From the NCBI GenBank assembly GCA_963682095.1, contig OY821761.1, positions 15,066,560-15,130,559 on the forward strand: a DNA stretch of 64,000 nucleotides, given 5' to 3'. The notes under the pieces were generated by a model. That model made no database searches, was not told where the DNA came from, and saw only the letters and a program-made list of their open reading frames with translations. Positions within the stretch are counted from its first letter, which is position 1; every line of letters starts with the position of its first letter. The stretch comes from Potentilla sterilis (Eukaryota > Streptophyta > Magnoliopsida > Rosales > Rosaceae). This document shows, in pieces, positions 1 to 8,800 of the stretch. The position numbers and the translations under genes are program-made.

Positions 1-295
1 TGGCTCATAGTCTTTGTTGGTATAGCCATCGCACCATCTTGGCCTAGTTAGGGAGGTTGTGGCAAACTCGATCCATCCGTATTGGCTTCCCGGCCATTTG
101 AAGATCCTACCGTCTGGAACCCCTACATGCACTGCCCCGCTGCAATCAAACGTCACTCTCTGGACCAACTACCGAAACCGGAATTTCATGGTGTACAAAG
201 TTACCAAGTGAAAGAGCTTCTGCTTGAGGAATAGATGAGGCTATTGTGAGCAAAAAGAATAACGAGAACACCACGGAACTTGATCTCACACTCAT
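1..295 (-). pseudogene. Strictosidine-synthase-like protein, 5' exon, frameshifted and cut by window edge
   Basis: The minus-strand ATG at 293-295 opens a typical secretory start: a short basic N-terminus and a hydrophobic run ending near Ala-Leu-Ser. It is followed by IPVSVVGPES, the beginning of the strictosidine-synthase-like (SSL, six-bladed beta-propeller) fold. Family members continue with AFD..G..Y.GV.DGRI.KW. Here FDCSGAVHVGVPDGRIFKW and GWIEFATTS follow, but in another frame: after GPES only four bases precede the TTT of FD where six are expected, so the ATG frame ends at a TGA at 146-148. SSL proteins are vacuolar or secreted hydrolase-like proteins; most plant members do not make strictosidine. 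The rest of the gene lies left of the window. A TATA-like box at 375-382 fits the start. Most likely a pseudogene allele; a sequence error is possible. Confidence 0.7.
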
Positions 296-374
296 GGTTG
301 AAGACTTTGCTTCATTTTAACTTTACTTCTTGACTCTGGATATGCTGCTTGTGATTTGTGTATGGAAGACCTAG

Positions 375-382
375 TATTTAAA
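375..382 (-). promoter_or_regulatory. TATA-like box upstream of the SSL gene
   Basis: TTTAAATA on the minus strand lies about 80 nt upstream of the SSL ATG, a normal distance for a plant TATA box plus a short leader. Position and composition are the only evidence. Confidence 0.35.
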
Positions 383-753
383 GGGTGTGTATTTTAGAAA
401 CTTGGTCCAAGACGGACAAAAAATAATAATCAAATTTGTGATTGGATTACTCAGGGAAACCTCTTAACGCTGTCACTAACCATATCCAACTCGGGTTAGG
501 CGTTAGGAGTGGGAAACTTTGATGGTTTCCATATTCCAACAATATTTCATTGTCGGACCAGGTCACCGACGTCGTAGCAAATTTCGTTACCAACATTACC
601 ATTTAGGGAAGAAAAAAAAAAAAAAAGGAGAAAAAGGAGATCATGGAAGTAATTTAGACGGACCCCACCCCAGCCATGAGGGGATGAGTCTGGTTCATAC
701 GTACATGAACAAATGTAACATGGAAGTAATTAAGCTATCATGAAAAGCAACTA

Positions 754-779
754 ATATATATATATATATATATATATAT
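754..779. repeat. (AT)n microsatellite
   Basis: A pure AT dinucleotide run of about 26 bp in the intergenic region. Confidence 0.9.
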
Positions 780-977
780 CACACGCATTGTCGGCTAGAA
801 AGTAGAAAATGTACATAATACTTACTAAGCAGTTATACGACACTATGATTTTGAACTAATTTATTGACCTGATTTGCAGTTTCATGAGGAAGAAAAGAGA
901 AGAGAAGAACGCTCAAGTTTTTGTTAATTGTTTTCGAGTCATCAGTTCCAAAACGACACAGTATTCCTGCGTTTTCA

Positions 978-987
978 TATATAAAAA
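978..987 (+). promoter_or_regulatory. TATA box of the CLE-like gene
   Basis: TATATAAAAA is followed by a pyrimidine-rich TCTCCCTC. It lies about 130 nt upstream of the first in-frame ATG (1117) and 205 nt upstream of the preferred ATG (1192), fitting a plant core promoter. Confidence 0.5.
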
Positions 988-1234
988 ATCTCCCTCGAAT
1001 CACTACAACATCAAAATCCCAGTACTCCAACACAACTTTTGGTTCAGTTGAGGCGTACCCGGTGCCCTCCATCTGTTCGATCAATTGCCTCTGTCAACTC
1101 TCCTAAGAAGACCAACATGAAGGGACTCTCTGATCCAGAGATGGTCTCGCCGATCACCGATCGAGTCAATGATCAGTCTTCCGGCCCGAAAATGAAGAGC
1201 TGTCTCTCAAAGCTTTTTGCATTGGCGCTGCTGG

Positions 1235-1388
1235 TATAGAAAAATATGTTATGGCGAAATATTATTCTATTGATATTGTGGAAATATATACAACAATAAT
1301 CTTGTACAACAAGTAGTCTCCAATAAGGTAGGAGACAATAATTAAATGGCAAAGATATACACAATTACATTTGATTTACTTTCCAACA
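1235..1388 (-). repeat. 3' LTR of Copia-1
   Basis: 154-bp direct repeat of 4708-4861 with four transition differences by eye. It lies next to the polypurine tract at 1389-1399 and so is the 3' LTR of the minus-strand element. Confidence 0.93.
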
Positions 1389-1399
1389 CTCCCCCTCAA
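1389..1399 (-). promoter_or_regulatory. Polypurine tract of Copia-1
   Basis: TTGAGGGGGAG on the minus strand lies immediately before the TGTTGG start of the 3' LTR, the expected plus-strand priming site. Confidence 0.8.
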
Positions 1400-4173
1400 G
1401 TTAGAGAGTGTATGTCAAGAACTCCCAACTTGCTCAATAGAAATCTGAACTTGTCTTTGCCTAATGGTTTTGTGAACACATCCGCAAGTTGTTGCAAAGA
1501 ACCAACAAATCGAGTTCTGACTGAGCCATCTACTATCTTATCTCGAATGAAGTGACAATCCATCTCAATGTGGCGAGTTCTTTCATGAAAAACTGGATTT
1601 GCAGCTATGTGAATAGCTGCCTGATTATCACAATGCAAAATAGCTGGTCTAGGAATAGATATATGCAGATCAGCAAATAAATACCAGCCATAGCTCTATA
1701 TTCTGCCTCTGCACTTGACAATGAAACTGTCCTCTACCTCTTAGTGCGCCATGATATCAAGGAATTGCCCAAAAAGACACAATATCCAGTTGTAGAGCGA
1801 CGAGTAATAGGACAGCCTGCCCAATCAGAATCACAGAATGCTTTCAAACTAAGATCATTGTTAGAACTCAAAAGTAAACCTTGACCAGGACAAGATTTCA
1901 AATATCTGACAACTCGAAGAGCTGCGGTCATATGATGTAGGCGAGGCTCATGCATAAACCTGCTAAGAACATGAACTGAATAAGTGATATCAGGTCTGGT
2001 GATTGTGAGATAAATGAGTCGGCCAACCAAACGTCGATACACAGCAGGATCCTTAAGCAACTCCCCCTTATTTGACAATTTCGAATCATCCATGGGAAAG
2101 TCCACAGGTTTGACACCCAAGAGACCGGTGTCCTTAATGATCTCCAATGCATACTTTCATTGAGACAATAATATGCCCTTTTGTGAACGTGCAATCTCAA
2201 TGCCAAAGAAAAACTTAAGGTCACCCAAATCCTTAATACGAAAACGAGAATGCAAAAATTCCTTGGTAGCACGAATAGAGTCTAGGTTGTTCCCGGTAAT
2301 GAGAATATCATCAACATAAATCAATAACACTGTAAGGGAATCACCAACCTTTTGTACGAAAAGAGAGTAATCAGCTTTAGATTGAACAAAACCGGCAGCA
2401 AGTATGGCTTCAGTGAACTTAGAAAACCATTGTCGAGAAGCTTGCTTTAGACCATAGAGTGATTTGTGGAGGCGACACACATAATTCTCCCCCTGTCGCG
2501 GAAGACCTGGAGGAGGGGACATATATATCTCTTCAGGTAAATCACCATGAAGAAAAGCATTATTAACGTCAAGCTAATGAAGGGACCAATTCTGACAAGC
2601 TGCAATGGCAAGAACACAGCGAATTGTAATCATCTTGGCAGTAGGAGAAAAAGTATCATGGTAATCAATACCTGCAGCCTGTGTAAAACCCTTGGCCACA
2701 AGGCGAGCCTTGTAACGCTCAATAGAACCATGGAGGTCCATGAGAAATAGGCATAGTATCAAAAATAGGACAAGGCAAAGAAGAAGAAGAAGATGGTGAA
2801 ACTCCTGGAGAAGAAGACGTGAAATGGAAGGTATCTTCCAAAAAAGTAACATCACGGTTGGTAAAAATCTTTTTGGTTTCAAGATTGTATAGCTTATAAG
2901 CTTTCTAACCCATTGGATATCTAAGAAAAATACATTTGTGAGCTCGTGGGGAAAATTTAGATGAAGGATTAACAGAAGTTGCAAAAGCGACACAACCGAA
3001 AACACGCATGCGAGAATAGTCAGGAGGTTTATTGTAAAGAATCTCAAAAGGGGATCTTTTATCAAGCAAAATTGTAGGGAGTCTATTAATTGTGTATGCA
3101 GCTGTAAGAATGCATTCTCCCCAAAAATGAAGTGGTAAGTGTGATTGAAAACGAAGAGCTCGAGCAACATTTAGAAGATGTCTATGTTTGCGCTCAATTA
3201 CACCATTTTGTTGAGGTGTATAAACGCAAGAAGTTTGGAAAACAACCCCCTGCTCGAGAAAAAAAATCTCGTAGAGAGAGAAATTTAGCTCCGTTGTCAG
3301 AGCGAAAAGTTTGGACATGTTAAATTGAGTTTTGACATAGGCGAAAAATTTACGAAGTAAATGTTGCGCCTCACTTTTATGACGCATTAGAAACACCCAT
3401 GTAAAACGAGAGAAATCATCCACAATAGTCAACAAATAATGAGCACCATTAAGAGAATGTGTCTGATAACCTCCCCAAATATCACAATGTATGAGAGAAA
3501 AACAACGAGATGTGGATATTGAACTAGAAGGAAAAGATTTGCGAGTCTGTTTAGCCAAAGGACAAATTTCACACTTACTTGTGGAATCAAAGTGACAATG
3601 AAGCGATTCATTGACTATATGCTGCAAATAGACAGAAGAAGGATGTCCTAATCGACGGTGCCAGAGATCAGAAGAGAGGGTGATATGACTGGTAAATGGG
3701 TGTTTGTTGGGAAGAGTAGAGGATAACGCCACTAAGTAATACAAATCTCCACGTCGCTTTCCCACACCGATCATCATCCTCGTAGTCAAGTCCTGCAAAA
3801 AACACCAAGACGGAAAGAAAGTTACCGAACAGTGTAAATCATCAATGGTTCTCCCAACAGACATAAGATTGACATGGAATGTCGGAACACATAAAACATT
3901 CCGTAGAACAGCATTGTTGATGGTAACTGATCCTTGCATAGAAATATGTGCTTTAGCGCCACTGGGTAAAGTAACGGATGAATTGATCTTGTTGCGATTA
4001 GTAATCAAATTCGATGAATTGACAATATGGTGAGTAGCTCCACTATCAATAATCCACTGATTAGGGGTGACCGGAGACAAGGCAAATTTGGAAGCACAAA
4101 CCATGATGAAATATAGCAATCCCAAAAAAAAAATTAATAAACTTGTGGATCTGAACGGGCAGTGTATGTGCAC
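1396..4173 (-). pseudogene. Copia-1 pol remnant (protease-integrase-RT-RNase H), several breaks
   Basis: Read on the minus strand, the first block (from 4173) carries the aspartic protease motif WIIDSGATHH, the integrase zinc-binding His/Cys region (LWHRRLGH...CPLAKQTR) and the integrase core (HCDIWG, VDDFSRFTWVF, QQNGVIERKHRH). The frame then breaks. Downstream blocks carry part of RT (RYKARLVAKGFTQ; then LYGLKQASRQW and YVDDILITGNN at 2157-2522), the region before RNase H (1734-2147, CDSDWAGCPITRRSTTGY) and the RNase H tail (1396-1638, CDNQAAIHIAANPVFHERT). Gag and its zinc knuckle are absent; instead a GC-rich stretch with no recognised domain lies upstream (about 4134-4600). The motifs closely resemble the intact element at 5577-10689. 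It cannot make a functional polyprotein. Confidence 0.88.
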
Positions 4174-4695
4174 CGGCGGTGGACCTGAGATAATAAAGGT
4201 TCTCTGTACTGAACTGATGGTGTAATAGCACTGAGTTGGGTCGGACTCGGGTCGGGGTCGTACACGGGTCTGACTGAGATTTGATCAGATCGGACGACGC
4301 CGGAAAAAGGGACAGGCGCGCAACGACACCGGGCTAGTGCCGATTGGATCTGAACGGCAGTTCTGACGCGCGATGACACCGAGCGAGGAGCAGGCGCGTG
4401 ATGACGCAGGACGAGGAGCAGGCGCGTCGTCGGATGACGCGGGACGAAGAGCAGGTGCGTGACGACGCCGGGATGATGCTGACGGCTGGACAAGGACCGA
4501 TGACGACCCCGGAGGTGCGGAAGCAGACGAGCCGGAGGCAATCCAGAAGCAAACGAAAAATTTTGGGTGCCCAAAGTAAAAACTTGGGTGTACAAATCAG
4601 AAAAATATTGAAAAGGCTAAAGTTTCTGAACGCAGAATAAGCCGGGAAAAGGGTGAGGGAAAAAACAAAGACGCAAAAACCTTTTTAGGATCTTT

Positions 4696-4707
4696 GCTCT
4701 GATACCA
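4696..4707 (-). promoter_or_regulatory. Primer-binding site of Copia-1 (tRNA-iMet)
   Basis: TGGTATCAGAGC on the minus strand, directly next to the 5' LTR. It is complementary to the 3' end of plant initiator Met-tRNA, the usual Copia primer. Confidence 0.9.
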
Positions 4708-4861
4708 TATAGAAAAGTATGTTATGGCGGAATATTATTCTATTGATATTGTGGAAATATATACAACAATAGTCTTGTACAACAAGTAGTCTCCAATAAG
4801 GTAGGAGACAATAATTAAATGGCAAAGATATACACAATTACATTTGATTTACTCTCCAACA
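4708..4861 (-). repeat. 5' LTR of Copia-1
   Basis: 154-bp direct repeat immediately followed, on the minus strand, by the tRNA-iMet primer site. It contains the TATA motif and begins TGTTGG next to the GCTGA target duplication. Confidence 0.93.
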
Positions 4862-5060
4862 GCTGATATTACTAGTATTATTCCTTTTGCTCAGTAGTGT
4901 ATTTGCTTCTAATCTCACCATGCCGAAAATTTCGCTAAACAATGTTAATAATCATCATGACTCCAAACCATCTCGGCTGGATTCTCTTCGTGCATTTGAT
5001 TCCAGTTATGGGGTGGAGAAGAGACCAGTCCCCACCGGACCCAACCGTGTCCATAACTAA

Positions 5061-5576
5061 AATTCTGTTAGATAACTAACACACACACAAAACGTTTTCT
5101 ATATCCAATTTAGTAAATTCTCTGCAGGTTTTGTGTTGCTTACAATTTGGGTTTCATGTTGTAGCACATTTGCTTAGTCGAGCTCGTCTCGTCATGGAAG
5201 ATGTGTGGTTTTTAAATCTAATTTTTAATGGCCAGTTCTAATTTAGGGTATCTTTTTAGTTTTTAATGGGTAAAGTGCCATCAACTCTCACTTTTGAATA
5301 GTTTTTCTTAGACCATATGAGAAAGAGAAAAAAAAAATAAAAAATTCTTAATTCATTGAAACAGTACAGGATCAGGATTGAAAGTAGAGGACTAGGTAGT
5401 GGCTCTGTATATTAGCCCATATTTCAAATTTCCATTGAAATTGACAATAGGGTTGAAGGCTATTCTTTAACATTCTGGTTTCATGTTGTATCAGAGTTGC
5501 TTAGTCTAGCTTGTGGTATCCTTATCTCTCTTCATTGCAGATGAGTTTCTTTTATAAGCTGAGTTTTGCTGCTTAC
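5061..5576. other. 3' flank of the CLE gene with a duplicated segment, no gene
   Basis: AT-rich sequence following the CLE stop codon. About 5290-5480 is a diverged copy of the segment at 10735-10910. A shorter motif around TTTCATGTTGTA followed by TTGCTTAGTC occurs near 5155 and 5480. No coding region is recognised. Confidence 0.5.
5290..5480 (+). repeat. Diverged direct repeat, copy 1 (partner 10735-10910)
   Basis: Both copies share, in order, a poly-A/T run, TTCTTAATTCATTG, a GAAA(G/T)TAGAGGACTA block, ATTGAAATTGAC and GGGTTGAAGGCTATTC. Before Copia-2 inserted they would have been close tandem copies. A third partial copy follows at about 10915-10965. Confidence 0.6.
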
Positions 5577-5823
5577 TGAAAAGATGTTTTGGCTTAATGA
5601 TGTATTGTATTCATTCTGCAGAAATATATACAGAACTCCTATTCTACGATCTGTGGTACTCCAAGAACATAGGAGACCAGTTAGGTAAGAAACCTATTAC
5701 AATTACAGCAAATCAAAGATATCGATGTACATAATATTCTACCAAATCTGATCTACTAAATACAAGATGTCGTGCATATCAAGTTAACCAAGAACTTGAT
5801 TCTATGAGATGCACTTTCCAACA
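5577..5823 (-). repeat. 3' LTR of Copia-2
   Basis: 247-bp direct repeat, identical by eye to 10443-10689, bordered by CTTAC on the outside and the polypurine tract on the inside. Confidence 0.96.
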
Positions 5824-5830
5824 CTCCCCC

Positions 5831-8800
5831 TCAAGTTGGAGAGTGTATATCAATAACTCCCAACTTGCTAATGAGCTGCTTGAATTTTTCTTTGCTCAAT
5901 GCCTTTGTAAAAACATCTGCTAATTGTTGTGAGGAAGTCACAAAACGAGTAACAACTTCACCTTTAACAATTTTATCCCTAATAAAATGGCAATCCATCT
6001 CAATGTGTCTAGTTCTCTCATGGAACACTGGATTCTTAGCAATATGTAGAGCAGCTTGATTATCACAATGTAAAATAGCAGGACTTGAAGTAGGCATATG
6101 CAAATCTGTTAATAAATAACGCAGCCAAGTGAGTTCACAACAAGTACCTGCCATTGCTCTGTATTCCGCTTCGGCACTAGACAGAGACACTGTCTTTTGT
6201 CTCTTGGTTCTCCATGAAATTAAAGAATCACCAAGGAACACACAATAACCAGTGGTAGAACGCCTTGTAATTGGACATCCCGCCCAATCAGAATCACAAA
6301 AAGCCTTCAAAGTTAAAGAATTATTAGCATGGAGAAGTAAACCCTGACCAGGAGATGATTTCAAGTAACGAACAACTCGAAGGGCAGCAGTCATATGTTC
6401 TAGGCGAGGTTCATGCATAAACCTGCTTAAAATGTGAACAGAGTATGTAATGTCAGGTCTGGTAATGGTCAAGTAAATCAATCTGCCAACAAGACGCCTA
6501 TATGCACCAGCATCTTTGAGTAATTCTCCTTTGTTTGAAAGCTTGGATTCCTCCATAGGAAAGTCAACCGGCTTAGCACCCAAATAGCCACTGTCTTTAA
6601 TAATCTCTAAGGCATATTTACGCTGAGAGATATAAATCCCTTTCTTGGAACGAGCTACTTCAATGCCAAGAAAGAACCTGAGATCACCAAGGTCCTTAAT
6701 GCGAAAACGAGTATGGAGGAATCGCTTCAAAGCATCAATAGCTTCCATATTGTTCCCTGTTATCAGAATGTCATCCACATAGATCAACAAAACAGTGAGA
6801 GATGTACCATGCTTGTGGACAAATAAGGAATAGTCTGCTTTGGACTGAGAGAATCCGGCTGCAAGGATAGCTTCTGTGAACTTCGAAAACCATTGACGAG
6901 AGGCCTGTTTTAAACCGTACAACGACTTGTGGAGGCGACATACTAGATTCTCCCCCTGTCGCCGAAGACCAGGAGGAGGAGACATGTAAATTTCTTCATG
7001 TAAATCACCATTCAGAAAAGCATTATTGACATCGAGCTGCTGTAAAGGCCAATTCATACTAGCAGCAATAGCAAGAACAAAACGGACAGTGATCAGTTTG
7101 GCAGTAGGCGAAAAAGTGTCGTGGTAGTCGACACCGGCAGTTTGCGTGAAACCTCGGGCAACAAGACGAGCCTTAAAGCGCTCAACTGAACCATCAGCTT
7201 TGCGCTTTATGCGATATACCCACTTACAACTGATCGGGTGCTTCCCAGGGGGTAGAGGAACCAAACTCCAAGTTTTATTCTCAACCAGTGCTTGAAGCTC
7301 AGAATCCATGGCAGCCTGCCATCGAGGATCAGCTGATGCTATCTCATAAGTAGCCGGTTCAACATCCCGACTAACATTAGCCACATAATGCAAATATGTA
7401 GGTGAATATCGATCATATGAGAGATAGTGACAGAGAGGGTATCGTGTACCTGGTGTTGGAGAGGACGAGGCCGAGGACAATTGGTGTGGAGGCAGAATCA
7501 CCTGCGAGCAGACGTAATCCTTAAGGCGGACATTGACTTCGCGAGGACGTTGAGAGCGGCGGAGGGGCTCGGCAGGAACAACCCGAGAATCCAGAAGGGG
7601 AACAATTGCGGGTGGCTGGTCGGGAAGGTTGTCTGGGGGTGGGGAAGCGGCCGGTGGGGAAGGAATCTCTGGTGGTGGAGCAGAAGAGGAAGACGAAGAT
7701 GAAGGGACTGGATCGGGTGCGGCGGCTGACGCAGGTGGAGGGGTGGGAGACGACGGTGGCGCCGTAGCAGGGGGCCGCCGGACGTAGGTCTTCCAGGCGG
7801 AGGGCACCGGCGACGTGCTAGGTGCGGAAGAGAGGACCGGCGATGGATGGGGAGTCAGAGAAGAAGGCGGAAGTGAGGGAGAAGAGGAAATCAACGTAGG
7901 TGATGATGGATAAGTTGGACTGGAGAAGGGATCGGGTTCTATGGGAACAGGAAGAGACCGTGTATTTGGGCCTGGAGCAGATGGGCTTGAATCGGGTAGG
8001 TGATGAAATCTGTCTTCAAGAAATATAACATCTCTATTTGAGAAGATGGTGCCGGTATCAATATCATAGAGTGTGTAAGCTTTTTGTCCCTCGGGATAAC
8101 CCAAAAAAATGCATTTCTTTGCACGAGGAGAAAATTTTGAGGATGGATTGGGAATTGTAGCAAAAGCAACACACCCAAATACTCGCATTCGAGAATAATC
8201 AGGAAGTTTATTATAGAGAATTTCGAAAGGTGTTTTCTTGTGAAGTAACAAGGTGGGAAGTCGATTGATTATATAAACAGCTGTGAGAACACATTCTCCC
8301 CAAAATTTAATAGGTAGATGTGCTTGAAAACGAAGAGCACGAGCTGTTTCGAGTATATGTCTGTGTTTGCGCTCAACAACACCGTTTTGTTGTGGCGTAT
8401 AAACACAAGAACGTTGAAAGAGAACACCTTCTTCAAGAAAGAATTTTTGTAAGGATAGAAATTCAGCCCCATTATCTGATCGAAGTTGTTGAACTCTTGT
8501 GTTAAATTGAGTGGCAACATAGGTAAAAAAACGACGAAGAAGAGGTTGTGTTTCACTCTTGTGGCGCATCAAGAAAACCCATGTGAATCGGGAAAAATCA
8601 TCCACAATAGTTAAGAAATAATGAGCACCAGAAATAGAAGGAGTTTTATAAGGACCCCAAATGTCACAATGAATAAGAGAGAATATTCTTGAAGTTGAAA
8701 TTGAACTGGAAGGGAAATGTTGACGAGTTTGTTTTGCCAACGGACAAACATCACACTTATGACTAGAATCAAAAACACAACGAAGAGACTTATTAGCTAA

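Larger units (their letters stand above)
296..1116. other. Shared intergenic region between divergent SSL and CLE genes
   Basis: About 0.8 kb separates the minus-strand SSL start from the plus-strand CLE start. It holds an A-rich run near 610-627, an (AT)n microsatellite at 754-779 and TATA-like boxes for both flanking genes. The small ORFs here have no recognisable product. Confidence 0.6.
1235..4861 (-). mobile_element. Copia LTR retrotransposon, decayed deletion derivative (Copia-1)
   Basis: Two 154-bp direct repeats (1235-1388, 4708-4861) flank a minus-strand interior. The element reads TGTTGG to TATA on the minus strand. The target duplication is GCTGG at 1230-1234 and GCTGA at 4862-4866 (one mismatch). 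The primer site TGGTATCAGAGC (complement at 4696-4707) abuts the 5' LTR and a G-rich polypurine tract abuts the 3' LTR. The interior is about 3.3 kb, against about 4.6 kb in the related element at 5577: gag and the linker between integrase and RT are missing or replaced. The LTRs differ at four positions by eye, all transitions, suggesting moderate age. A TATA motif (AAATATATACA on plus, 4755-4765) sits in the 5' LTR. Confidence 0.93.
1192..5060 (+). pseudogene. CLE-type signalling peptide precursor split by a Copia insertion
   Basis: The frame from ATG 1192 encodes a basic start (MKSCLSKLFALALL) and runs into a retrotransposon at 1235. The same frame resumes at 4862-4866 after removal of the element and one copy of its 5-bp target duplication, giving a long Leu-rich hydrophobic signal segment ending near SSVFA. 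A polar variable region follows and the protein ends with RPVPTGPNRVHN then TAA at 5058-5060. The C-terminal 12 residues match the CLE consensus at R1, V3, P4, G6, P7, N8, H11 and N12; position 9 is Arg instead of the usual Pro. CLE peptides are secreted, processed dodecapeptides read by leucine-rich-repeat receptor kinases in meristem and vascular signalling. The uninterrupted precursor would be about 78 residues from 1192; an in-frame ATG at 1117 would add 25. As it stands the allele cannot encode a complete precursor. Confidence 0.75.
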
